The notes under the pieces are model-generated. The model was given only the letters and a program-made list of their open reading frames with translations. It was not told where the DNA came from and made no database searches. A program made the position numbers and the translations under genes. DNA of 64,000 nucleotides from Vibrio sp. 10N.261.55.A7 (lineage in GTDB: Bacteria > Pseudomonadota > Gammaproteobacteria > Enterobacterales > Vibrionaceae), in NCBI RefSeq assembly GCF_002877365.1, contig NZ_MCWZ01000282.1:1-64000 (forward strand). The letters are read 5' to 3'. Positions 43,076 through 51,716 of the stretch are shown here, one piece after another. The stretch's first letter is position 1. Each line of letters starts with the position of its first letter.

Positions 43076-43996
43076 ATGAATGAGATCAACTGGAAGAACA
43101 TCGATTTAAATTTGCTCGTGACTTTTTCTCAGCTTTATCGATATCGAAGTGTGAGTGTCGCGGCAGAAAAGAGTCACGTCAGCCAATCAGCAATGAGCCA
43201 TAGCCTAGCGCGATTGAGACAGTTGCTTGATGATCCCTTATTTGAGCGCAAAGGCCACAGTATGGAGGCGACAGAACACGCGCACCAAATCGCCCCCGTC
43301 GTACACCACTTGCTTGATGCCATTTCAACTCAGTTGCTCTCTAAAGAGCCTTTTAACCCTGAGATGTATTCGGGCGTTTGCCGAATTGGCTTAACGGATT
43401 ACGCAGAGTTTATTTTTGCGCCTCTGCTGTACGATTCGATTCGCCGCCTTGCACCCAAAGCACAAGTGAGCTTTATCAATGTGAACAGAAACAATTACGT
43501 GAGTGTTGCCGAGCAAGAAAAGCTGGATGCCGTGATTGGCAGTATTGCTCTGGTCGATGATGCGTTTGAAGCCAAGAAGATTTACACCGAAAAGCATGTT
43601 TGCCTGTTTGATCCGCAGCAAGTCAAAGTGAAGGGGCGGCTGACCATAGAACAATTTGCGAATATTGACCATGCCCTAGTGAGCGCTGATGGTCGGCTTT
43701 CAACTCAAGTGGATAAGCGTTTGAAAGAGCAAGGGATGACACGCCAAGTGACGGTTGCTTCAAGGAATTTTTTAACCATTCGCAGCTTGTTGAATACCCG
43801 ACGCTTGATTGCCATTGTGCCTGAGCTTATGGCGAGAAGTGAGGCCTTTCGCGATCATCTTACGACAACACCACCACCGATAGAGGTGCCAGATTTTGAC
43901 ATTTCTGTGCTCTGGAAAAGCAGCAAACAGCAAGACGAAAAAAATCGTTGGTTACGAACACTCGTCTATGAGGTGGTGAGCAAAGGCCGAAGATAA
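43076..43996 (+). CDS. LysR-family transcriptional regulator next to chrA
   Basis: 306-aa regulator. Start ATG 43076 gives the conserved MNEINWKNIDLNLLVTF opening; an ATG at 43031 in the same frame has no ribosome binding site. HTH SVSVAAEKSHVSQSAMSHSL, then LARLRQLLDDPLFER, place it with the NodD/LeuO-like branch of LysR proteins. The C-terminal two-thirds form the effector-binding domain. Divergent placement suggests control of chrA, but the effector is unknown. Confidence 0.9.
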   Translation: MNEINWKNIDLNLLVTFSQLYRYRSVSVAAEKSHVSQSAMSHSLARLRQLLDDPLFERKGHSMEATEHAHQIAPVVHHLLDAISTQLLSKEPFNPEMYSGVCRIGLTDYAEFIFAPLLYDSIRRLAPKAQVSFINVNRNNYVSVAEQEKLDAVIGSIALVDDAFEAKKIYTEKHVCLFDPQQVKVKGRLTIEQFANIDHALVSADGRLSTQVDKRLKEQGMTRQVTVASRNFLTIRSLLNTRRLIAIVPELMARSEAFRDHLTTTPPPIEVPDFDISVLWKSSKQQDEKNRWLRTLVYEVVSKGRR

Positions 43997-44078
43997 TGTC
44001 GTCAGGCAACAGTTTTAGGTGGTAGCCACTCTCACAGCAGTCGTTTAGGCCGTCGCTGTTCAGAGAGTACATTGGCGT

Positions 44079-45191
44079 CTAATGGCGAGAAGAAAAGCTA
44101 TCGATCTTATCCAGCAATATGCCTGTGCCTTTCCATATTAAGACGGTCGCGAAGGCGCTGACATACCCATCAATCGCGTAGTGCCAGGCAAGATGCACCG
44201 AACCAATTTGAATCATCACCACATTGGCCCACATCACTCTCCCTAACCATTTATTCTTTCGACTGGCGCCGAGCGCCATCAACACCGCGATGGAAACATG
44301 CATGCTTGGCATGGCTGATATTCCCACTCCCACACCGCCCTCACGATTGAGATGCCTCAGCCACAAACTGTCTTGTACATCAATTGCCCAGACAGGAGGA
44401 AACCCCACTTCCATTAACTCTCGGCTTTGTATTCTCAGCGTGTCAATCAATGGAAGAAAGTAGGTGTGTTCAGGGTTGAGCAGGTGCATGTAACATGGCC
44501 CTGCAGAAGAGAGTATCGTTGCCAACAGCCCTCCGACAATGAGCCAGCTAGAAAGAAAGCTCAAGAGGTATTGGTCTCGCAGTCGTTTGGACTTTCTATC
44601 GATGATAAAAAAGAGCAGAGCGCCCCACATGAGTAAAAACCACAGGTGGTAAAAAAAGTTGATCACAAAAGTCGCGTAGTGATGAGAAAAAACGGCATGA
44701 GTGAGCTCCCAAGGCGATACGCCAAAATGCAACCACTTATCAAATTCATAGAAGGCAAGGTCGTACTCAAATGGGTGCAAGTCGGGGATGATAGTCTTTA
44801 AATAGGTGTAGCTAGAGAGCGTAAAATTCAGCACTAAGATCAGTAAAATAAAAGAGAGAGCCTTCGAAATTGGCTGAAAAAACGAAAAGATCTTTTTAAC
44901 GTATTTGACCAAAGGGTGAGAGGCGCGGTGATAAAGCAGGTAACAGTAATAATAGACGCTCCAGGTTAGGAAGGAGACGTAGCACATGTTGAGCAAGCTT
45001 CTTAAATAGGAAAAAATGTCGTACTTGATATCAAGGTCATGATCCGTGAATCGTGAGAGCAGGTACAGGCTGACACAGGTGAATAACACGTAGCAGTAGA
45101 TAATTCTATCTTGTCTCAGTGCGAGCTTAATATCAGACCATTGACTTCTCCAATCTATTCTAGATGGCGTTGCGTCCATAGTATGACTCAC
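44079..45191 (-). CDS. PAP2-family membrane phosphatase (inositolphosphotransferase-like)
   Basis: 370-aa protein with about 8 hydrophobic segments. The PAP2 phosphatase signature is split as usual: a central SAGPCYMHLLNP block, then SAMPSMHVSIAV (catalytic His) and WHYAIDGYVSAF (second His and Asp). The order and spacing fit the PAP2_3/AUR1-like group acting on lipid phosphates. It may dephosphorylate a lipid carrier such as undecaprenyl diphosphate or transfer head groups; the substrate is unknown. On the same strand as the next two membrane-protein genes. Confidence 0.82.
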   Translation of the reverse strand: MSHTMDATPSRIDWRSQWSDIKLALRQDRIIYCYVLFTCVSLYLLSRFTDHDLDIKYDIFSYLRSLLNMCYVSFLTWSVYYYCYLLYHRASHPLVKYVKKIFSFFQPISKALSFILLILVLNFTLSSYTYLKTIIPDLHPFEYDLAFYEFDKWLHFGVSPWELTHAVFSHHYATFVINFFYHLWFLLMWGALLFFIIDRKSKRLRDQYLLSFLSSWLIVGGLLATILSSAGPCYMHLLNPEHTYFLPLIDTLRIQSRELMEVGFPPVWAIDVQDSLWLRHLNREGGVGVGISAMPSMHVSIAVLMALGASRKNKWLGRVMWANVVMIQIGSVHLAWHYAIDGYVSAFATVLIWKGTGILLDKIDSFSSRH

Positions 45192-45370
45192 TCCTTTGCT
45201 GCCAAACTGCCCCTGTACTATTTAGCATAGACCACATTACTCAGCATCGACGGCATTCATCAGGTCGTGATGACGCTCGTTTAGAGAAGCCAAGCCTGAA
45301 AATAAGCGTGAAGCTAAGTCTAAAAAGAAGGGGCAAAATAAGGCTCAAAAGTCGCTAAATAAAAGCCTAA

Positions 45371-46744
45371 TTAGGAGTTCGGGGTCTCAGGAAGTAGACA
45401 TTGATAACCCAACCACAATTGGGTTTTTAATTGGCTGGCTTGTTCTATTTGAGGGTAGATATCGACGCGCTGTTTCACCTTGTTCGTGACAAAGAAGATG
45501 CACAAGAGTGACAGAGTCATGATAACAAAGTGTTGAAAATACGAGGTGTGAGAGATGAGCTTTGGCTCGGGTTTTATGCTGGCCCAGAACATAGAAAGAC
45601 TGAAAGCGGCCAGCAATTGACTGATTGGTGAATCTAACACTCCAGACACGAGACCATAACTAAGGCCAATCATTAAGCTTAGCCCTGTCACTCGGACGAC
45701 TTGATTCTTCGTTCTCATGACCGAATAGAAACCATAGAGCAACAATGTCATGTACGCGAATAGCGGGATAACACCCCAGCTGATTTGGGTCCATTGTGGC
45801 CATTTTTGCGGTTGTGAAAAACTCTCTTTCATACATAAAAATGAATCACCGCCTAGCCCCCAAAAGCTCGTCAGAGAAAACGCTTCCAACCAGATTTCAA
45901 TTTGACCAGACGATTCTGTTTTCAATGTGTTCCATGTAAAGGCATTGCCATACAAAAGCCATTCAGGAACCGGAGAGAGGAGAAGGAGTTTGAAGATCGA
46001 GCCGAAAATGATCGACTGCACCAGTAGTACAATGATCTCTCTACGCCAATTGGCTTCTAACCATGCCCATAAGAGTATGGCGAGTACGCCGACAGTCGCC
46101 ACACCTTGTGCGTCGGTGGCTAAAATAGTGGTGACATTCAGGGCGCAGACGGCTTGCATCGCATAGTGGTAGTAGTGTTTTCTCGTGCAGATGATCGTGA
46201 GATAAAAAATAGGGATCAGAAGCCAAATCTGAACTTGATTGATAAATCGAGGGTTTAAAATGGTATGAATCGATTCGGGAAGTTGCATGTACGCTCGAAA
46301 CCAAAATACCGAGCCAATAGAGAGAAACAGGAAAATGGATATCCATGAAAAATACTGATAAACCAACACTCTATGGTGGCGAACGATAGGCACTAAACAC
46401 GCGGAAACGAGGGAGAGACCGATTATGTAAAATAGGTTTTCCTGAGAGGTCCAAACATACACCCGTTGCCAGTTCGCGATAGCAGCAAACGTAAGAAGGC
46501 TCATGACCAAGATGCCGCATAAGGGCGAGATAGTCTTGAAACTGGACCAGAATTGAAGCCGATGCTCTTTGAATAAGGCTAGCCCCAAACAGAAAACAAC
46601 GATGATCGCGCAGACAAAAAGGCGTTTAGAATCGTACATCCACAATGAATCGCCACGAGTCATCACGGTGTTAAAACTAAAAAATAGACAGCCGATGAAT
46701 ATCGCCGAGAGCAATATTCTATTCGGAAGTTGTATTTGATTCAT
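45371..46744 (-). CDS. Polytopic membrane protein, O-antigen-ligase/Wzy-like
   Basis: 457-aa protein with about 11-12 hydrophobic segments and one larger hydrophilic loop (about residues 275-320: EWLLYGNAFTWNTLKTESSG, then WGLGGDSFLCMKES). This topology, and the WGLGGDSF pattern in the loop, are typical of O-antigen ligase/polymerase (Wzy_C) proteins, but no diagnostic catalytic residue can be named by eye. Its neighbours, a PAP2-type phosphatase and a MATE exporter on the same strand, are compatible with envelope glycan or lipid work. Function is not known. Confidence 0.6.
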   Translation of the reverse strand: MNQIQLPNRILLSAIFIGCLFFSFNTVMTRGDSLWMYDSKRLFVCAIIVVFCLGLALFKEHRLQFWSSFKTISPLCGILVMSLLTFAAIANWQRVYVWTSQENLFYIIGLSLVSACLVPIVRHHRVLVYQYFSWISIFLFLSIGSVFWFRAYMQLPESIHTILNPRFINQVQIWLLIPIFYLTIICTRKHYYHYAMQAVCALNVTTILATDAQGVATVGVLAILLWAWLEANWRREIIVLLVQSIIFGSIFKLLLLSPVPEWLLYGNAFTWNTLKTESSGQIEIWLEAFSLTSFWGLGGDSFLCMKESFSQPQKWPQWTQISWGVIPLFAYMTLLLYGFYSVMRTKNQVVRVTGLSLMIGLSYGLVSGVLDSPISQLLAAFSLSMFWASIKPEPKLISHTSYFQHFVIMTLSLLCIFFVTNKVKQRVDIYPQIEQASQLKTQLWLGYQCLLPETPNS

Positions 46745-46884
46745 ACACGTTTAAGTAGGTGGTCTTTACTACAAAGTGTAGACCAAATTAAGCCATTGAA
46801 CGCCCGTGTTATAAGGAGTTGAATTTAATTGATGTTTTTGTCATTAGGTTAGGGTTAGAAAAATAAAACCTCATTTACGTTTCC

Positions 46885-48225
46885 TTAAAGAGCAAATTTC
46901 ACCCAGCCTTTTTTACGCCATCGTCTTGCCATGATCACGCCTCTGAACCACTCATCGAGTGCAATGGCCATCCAAGCCCCTAGGACACCATACCCCCAGT
47001 GAACACCGAATAAATAGCTAAATCCTACGCCAATTCCCCACATACTTAATATCCCCATTTGAACAGGGAATTTTATATCGCCAGCGGCTTTTAGCGCCGA
47101 GATAAAGATAAGATTAAAGACACGTCCAGCTTCCAGAAAAATTGATCCGGTAAGCAAACTTGCTGTAATGACGACGATCTCGGGCTCTGAGGTGAAAAGG
47201 TCAATCAGATCGAATCGAAAGGCATAGATGATCATCATTAATGTTGTTGAGGCGATGAAGCCGACGACAAAGTATTTTTGCACCATAACAAGAATGTTGT
47301 CCGCCCAGCCTTTTCCAACGTAGTAGCCTGTTTGAATTTGTGTGGCTTGACCCAGTGCGAGCGAAAAAGCGAACGCCACACGCGCAATATTTTGCGCATA
47401 AGTAAACGCGGCGAGTGAGGAGGTGCCCATCTGCACCACAAAATAGACAATCGCCATTTGCGCCATGTTATACGACAGCACTTCACCAGCGTTCATGCCA
47501 CCAATCTTGATGATTTTCGAGTAGATGGTGCTTGGAATTTGACGATATTGATTCAGCGGTAGGTCGATGCTTTTTTGCTTTAATACGACCCATAACATGA
47601 GGGTAGCAATGACCTGACTCGTCACGGTAGCTATGGCTACCCCTTCGACCCCATAGACGGGCAACCCAAATGGCTGATAGAGGGCAATGTAGTTACCCAA
47701 GACATTGATCGCACCCGCAATCAGGTTGATGATCATGGGAGAACGTGAATAACCGTGACTGCGTAAAATCGTGGCCAGTACGATGCCAATCGTTAAATTG
47801 AACGTCATGGCTCCACTGATGACAAGGTACTCATGCCCATACTGCTCGACTTGCGCTTCCAGCTTATAGAGAGGAAGAAAATACTCGGCACCCAGTAGGG
47901 CAATGAGGCTCAACGCAATGCCAAGAACGATGGACAAAGCAATACTGGCGACACCGACATAAGCCGCGTCTTGCTGACGAGAAGACCCATTGTACTGCGC
48001 AATGAGGATGCCAGTACCACTGCTGATCATTGACGATACGATGATCAAGAAGAAAGAGATTTGCCCAATCACGCCAACGGCCGATACGGCTTTATCTGAG
48101 TATCCACTGAGCATGAACACATCACTGGTGTTGAGAGCCGTCCGCAGTAATATCTCGATGAATATTGGCCAAGTTAAGGCAACAATACCCATTCGCTTGT
48201 TCATTGTAGAGTCGGTGTTTGGCAT
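46885..48225 (-). CDS. MATE-family efflux transporter
   Basis: 446-aa inner-membrane antiporter with 12 predicted helices. The two MATE halves are visible: LTWPIFIEILLRTALNTSDV near the start and the second half beginning around IIKIGGMNAGEVLSYNMAQM. The family exports cationic drugs or metabolites using Na+ or H+; the substrate here is unknown. Monocistronic on the minus strand, with 140 bp to the downstream membrane-protein gene. Confidence 0.9.
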   Translation of the reverse strand: MPNTDSTMNKRMGIVALTWPIFIEILLRTALNTSDVFMLSGYSDKAVSAVGVIGQISFFLIIVSSMISSGTGILIAQYNGSSRQQDAAYVGVASIALSIVLGIALSLIALLGAEYFLPLYKLEAQVEQYGHEYLVISGAMTFNLTIGIVLATILRSHGYSRSPMIINLIAGAINVLGNYIALYQPFGLPVYGVEGVAIATVTSQVIATLMLWVVLKQKSIDLPLNQYRQIPSTIYSKIIKIGGMNAGEVLSYNMAQMAIVYFVVQMGTSSLAAFTYAQNIARVAFAFSLALGQATQIQTGYYVGKGWADNILVMVQKYFVVGFIASTTLMMIIYAFRFDLIDLFTSEPEIVVITASLLTGSIFLEAGRVFNLIFISALKAAGDIKFPVQMGILSMWGIGVGFSYLFGVHWGYGVLGAWMAIALDEWFRGVIMARRWRKKGWVKFAL

Positions 48226-48326
48226 GTAAATCGCTCAAAGAAAGGGAACGCGCCATTTTAAAGGATGAGATAGAGGAGAGACACTGCTAACGCTCGAATA
48301 ACCTTATTTGTCTATTCTTAACGGTG

Positions 48327-48356
48327 AAAAAGGCACCTAGATCAAATCTAGATGCC
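48327..48356 (-). terminator. Terminator of the ABC ATPase gene
   Basis: Read on the minus strand: GGCATCTAGAT (48346-48356) pairs with ATCTAGGTGCC (48332-48342) over a 3-base loop with one G-U pair, then TTTTT. It lies 40 bp after the stop codon of the importer ATPase. Confidence 0.9.
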
Positions 48357-48395
48357 TGATGGTGAAACTAATTATCGGCTATTCATGGAGCATAA

Positions 48396-49478
48396 CTACT
48401 CGATGCGCAAACCGTCTTCATCAAAAAGATGGCAATCTTCTTGGCGACTGCTTAGCTCAACGGTCTGGAATCGAGTGACTTCTTGATCACCCGGTAAATG
48501 AACCTTGAAGCCATCAATGCCACACGCTTGACCATACATGTAAGTACTGTTGCCCAATCGCTCAACCACTTCGCTTTGGAAGGTCAGCTTCACTGGTTGA
48601 TCATGGTTAAACTCTAAATGCTCAGGTCGAATACCCAGTACAACCGTTGCGCCAGAAGTCAGAGATTTTTTCACTGGTGGCAAATTGAATAACGTACCGT
48701 CTACACCTACTAGCACCAGAGATGACTCATTGCTGGTTTCCACTTGAGTTGGAATGAAGTTCATCTTTGGCGAACCGATGAACCCAGCAACAAACTCATT
48801 TTGTGGTTTATGGTACAACTCGAGTGGCGAGCCTACTTGCTCAATTCGACCATCGCGCAATACGACAATTTTGTCGGCCAGTGTCATCGCTTCAATTTGA
48901 TCGTGGGTTACGTAGACCATGGTGTTTTGCAGATCTTGGTGCAGCTTAGCAATTTGCAGGCGCATATCGACACGAAGTTCCGCATCAAGGTTAGACAGTG
49001 GCTCATCAAACAAGAAGACTTTCGGGTTACGAACGATCGCACGTCCGATAGCAACACGTTGACGTTGACCACCAGATAGCTCTTTAGGTTTGCGATCCAA
49101 TAGCTTATCTAGTTGCAGTGTTTTGGCTGCGCCGTGGACCTGTTTATCAATGATCTCTTTCGCCACGCCATTCATTTTGAGGCCGAAGCCCATGTTCTCT
49201 TCAACGGTCATGTGCGGGTAAAGCGCATAAGACTGAAATACCATTGCCACGCCGCGTTCAGCAGGGTCGGCCTCATTGACGACCTCATCACCAATCGATA
49301 TTTCCCCATCCGTTATCTCTTCTAACCCCGCGATTAGACGCAGCAATGTTGACTTACCACAACCTGATGGCCCAACAAAAACAACAAACTCTCCATTTTC
49401 GATCTCGAGATCGACACCATGAATGGTTTGAACATCACCAAAACGCTTGATGACCTGTTTTAAGCTGATATCAGCCAT
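48396..49478 (-). CDS. Carbohydrate ABC importer ATPase (MalK/UgpC type)
   Basis: 360-aa ATP-binding subunit. Walker A VGPSGCGKST (residues 36-45), Q-loop FQSYALYPHM, signature LSGGQRQRVA and Walker B VFLFDEPLSN, then the H-loop VYVTHDQIEAM, are all intact. The C-terminal 120 residues are the regulatory TOBE/MOI domain (VLGIRPEHL) of CUT1 transporters. It is divergent from the two permease and the binding-protein genes; the shared region carries a LacI-type operator. Confidence 0.93.
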   Translation of the reverse strand: MADISLKQVIKRFGDVQTIHGVDLEIENGEFVVFVGPSGCGKSTLLRLIAGLEEITDGEISIGDEVVNEADPAERGVAMVFQSYALYPHMTVEENMGFGLKMNGVAKEIIDKQVHGAAKTLQLDKLLDRKPKELSGGQRQRVAIGRAIVRNPKVFLFDEPLSNLDAELRVDMRLQIAKLHQDLQNTMVYVTHDQIEAMTLADKIVVLRDGRIEQVGSPLELYHKPQNEFVAGFIGSPKMNFIPTQVETSNESSLVLVGVDGTLFNLPPVKKSLTSGATVVLGIRPEHLEFNHDQPVKLTFQSEVVERLGNSTYMYGQACGIDGFKVHLPGDQEVTRFQTVELSSRQEDCHLFDEDGLRIE

Positions 49479-49655
49479 ATGAACTCCTTGCCAATGTGGC
49501 TTGCTAAACGGATAGATTTCTATCGAGATGATGACTCGATTATGAATTCGAGAACTTTGTACATAAAAGATACGCTCTAAATTGTTTTTTGTTACCAGAT
49601 AACGAGCAAATGTAGATCTTGATCATGCATTTTAACCAAAATTTAACTATTTTTG

Positions 49656-49669
49656 TGGAAACGTTTACA
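49656..49669. promoter_or_regulatory. LacI-type operator in divergent ABC promoter
   Basis: TGGAAACGTTTACA is a near-palindromic LacI/GalR-family operator centred on CG (one arm mismatch), in the 343-bp region between the divergent ATPase and permease genes. It matches the perfect copy before galE at 58495 in 13 of 14 positions. The LacI regulator at the end of the window is the likely ligand. The rest of the 343-bp region is A+T-rich and holds no gene. Confidence 0.75.
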
Positions 49670-49800
49670 AAATGATTGTTCAGCTGTGTATTTATTCGTC
49701 ATAGTTATTAGTATTTACTCGTATGATAGATAGAACATCATCTTTTCAATTTATTTGGTCTACATTTGTTGAACGTATCCGAATAAATGAATGAACAGGA

Positions 49801-49817
49801 TGTGACAAGGAGTCACA
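49801..49817 (+). promoter_or_regulatory. Hairpin with the ribosome binding site in its loop
   Basis: TGTGAC (49801-49806) pairs with GTCACA (49812-49817), leaving AAGGA, the ribosome-binding core of the first permease gene, in the loop; ATG follows 4 bases later. The repeat resembles a CRP site but has 7 rather than 6 central bases between TGTGA and TCACA. Confidence 0.5.
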
Positions 49818-49821
49818 CGAA

Positions 49822-50742
49822 ATGGAGCAATCTGTGAAAACGATATACCCAGAAAATCGTCTCCCCTCTACCAGACGTAAATCGCGGGTCAGTGCGAAGC
49901 TTTCCCCATGGCTGTTTTTAGCCCCTGCCATTGTCATTTTTTCCATTTATGTGGTTTACCCAATTCTCGACAGTATTTGGTTAAGTTTCTTTGAATGGGA
50001 TGGTTTGGGCGAGAAAGAGTGGGTTGGGCTTGGTAACTATAGAGAGCTGTTCGAGTCAGAAGCATTCTATACGTCACTAAAGAATAACTTCTTATGGCTG
50101 ATTTTCTTTATGCTCGCGCCACCTATCGGACTCGCCATTGCGCTGTTTCTCAATCAACAAGTTCGTGGGATTCGTGTTGTTAAATCCTTATTCTTCTTCC
50201 CATTTGTTATCTCGCAAGTGGTGGTCGGCTTGGTGTTTGCCTGGTTCTATGACCCTTCATTTGGCTTATTCAACATTGTCTTAGGTGGGTTTGGCGTTGA
50301 GCCTATTTCGATACTCGCAAACGAAGATTACGTCACCTTCGGCATCATCGTCGCCGGCTTATGGCCGCAGATTTCTTACTGCATGATCTTGTATTTAACA
50401 GGATTGAATAACCTAGACCCAGAGCAGTTAGAAGCGGCACGCCTCGATGGCGCGAAGAAGTGGCGCATGCTTTGGTATGTCGTGTTACCTCAATTGCGCC
50501 CTGCCACATTCATTGCCGTTGTTGTTACGGTCATTGGCGCACTTCGTTCCTTCGATTTGGTTGCCACCATGACGGCGGGTGGCCCTTGGGGTAGCTCAAC
50601 AGTTCTTGCCTACCAAATGTATGAAGAGTCAATTTTCAACTACCGAATGGGTTACGGTGCTGCGGTGTCAGTTGTGCTGTTCTTAATCATGGATATCTAT
50701 ATCGCGTACTTCTTGTGGCGTATGTTAAGGAGTGAAAAATAA
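49822..50742 (+). CDS. Carbohydrate ABC permease 1 (MalF/UgpA type)
   Basis: 306-aa inner-membrane permease of the CUT1 family. Six hydrophobic segments: the first FLAPAIVIFSIYVVYPI, and the last IAYFLWRML near the C-terminus. The EAA loop that contacts the ATPase is ...EQLEAARLDGAKKWRMLWYV. ATG 49822 has AAGGAG 9 bases upstream. Its stop overlaps the start of the second permease gene by one base. Confidence 0.92.
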   Translation: MEQSVKTIYPENRLPSTRRKSRVSAKLSPWLFLAPAIVIFSIYVVYPILDSIWLSFFEWDGLGEKEWVGLGNYRELFESEAFYTSLKNNFLWLIFFMLAPPIGLAIALFLNQQVRGIRVVKSLFFFPFVISQVVVGLVFAWFYDPSFGLFNIVLGGFGVEPISILANEDYVTFGIIVAGLWPQISYCMILYLTGLNNLDPEQLEAARLDGAKKWRMLWYVVLPQLRPATFIAVVVTVIGALRSFDLVATMTAGGPWGSSTVLAYQMYEESIFNYRMGYGAAVSVVLFLIMDIYIAYFLWRMLRSEK

Positions 50743-51593
50743 TGTTTCCGCAACCGATTCAAAAATCAGGACGCTTTACCAATATCAGCTATCGCGTCGC
50801 GCTGCCTATTTCTATCGTGATGTGGCTACTGCCACTGATCGCCGTGATGATGACGTCCATCCGAGGCATGGAAGACATTAACACCGGTAACTACTGGGGG
50901 TGGCCAACTGAGATTAAGTTTTTCGAAAACTACACTCAGGTCTTTACCTCTACATCGATGGGGCAATACCTCGTCAACAGTTTGATGATTACCCTACCTG
51001 CGGTTGCTGGCGCGGTTGCATTGTCTACTTTAGCGGGCTTTGCGCTGGCGAAATACAACTTTAAAGCGAACATTTGGATCTTCGCGATGTTCATCGCGGG
51101 TAACTTTGTTCCGTTTCAAATCTTGATGATTCCTGTTCGAGATTTAACGATTACCTTTGGTTTGTACGACACACATCTGGCGCTTATCTTGTTCCATATC
51201 GCGTTCCAGGCCGGGTTTTGTACCTTGTTCATGCGGAACTTCATTGTCGGCATTCCAGATGCCCTAATAGAAGCGGCGCGAGTCGAAGGGGTGTCAGAGT
51301 GGAAGATTTTCTGGCATATCGTATTGCCTTTAGTGCGACCTGCATTGGCGGCATTGGCTGTTCTTGTCTTCACCTTTATCTGGAATGACTTTTTCTGGGC
51401 ACTGGTATTGGTTCAAAGCGATGAAGTGCGTCCGGTGACTGCTGGATTAAGCTCTCTGCAAGGGCAGTGGCTTGCATCGTGGCAGTTGATGTCTGCAGGG
51501 GCCGTTGTCGCAGCGATCCCACCGGTTGTGCTGTTCTTCACTATGCAACGACATTTTATTGCGGGCTTAACGCTTGGGGCGACAAAAGGTTAA
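50742..51593 (+). CDS. Carbohydrate ABC permease 2 (MalG/UgpE type)
   Basis: 283-aa partner permease with six hydrophobic segments and the EAA loop DALIEAARVEGVSEWKIFWH. The C-terminal ALTLGATKG-like ending (AGLTLGATKG) is the typical UgpE/MalG tail. It forms a heterodimer with permease 1. Start ATG 50742 is coupled to the upstream stop (TAATG). The binding-protein gene follows after 123 bp that include a small AGTGA/TCACT hairpin. Confidence 0.92.
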   Translation: MFPQPIQKSGRFTNISYRVALPISIVMWLLPLIAVMMTSIRGMEDINTGNYWGWPTEIKFFENYTQVFTSTSMGQYLVNSLMITLPAVAGAVALSTLAGFALAKYNFKANIWIFAMFIAGNFVPFQILMIPVRDLTITFGLYDTHLALILFHIAFQAGFCTLFMRNFIVGIPDALIEAARVEGVSEWKIFWHIVLPLVRPALAALAVLVFTFIWNDFFWALVLVQSDEVRPVTAGLSSLQGQWLASWQLMSAGAVVAAIPPVVLFFTMQRHFIAGLTLGATKG

Positions 51594-51716
51594 ACATATT
51601 CACTTTCGTTGTTTGTCCTTAGGTCCCCACCTTAGGCTAAACAGCGCTTTTAGTAAGGCAACTAGAAAAACAACAATTGGACTCATGAGTGAAAGCTCAC
51701 TAATAAGGACCTGACT

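Noticed and set aside
49801..49817. CRP binding site before the permease gene
   Set aside because: The central spacer is 7 rather than 6 bp and the site overlaps the ribosome binding site, so it is listed as a hairpin only.
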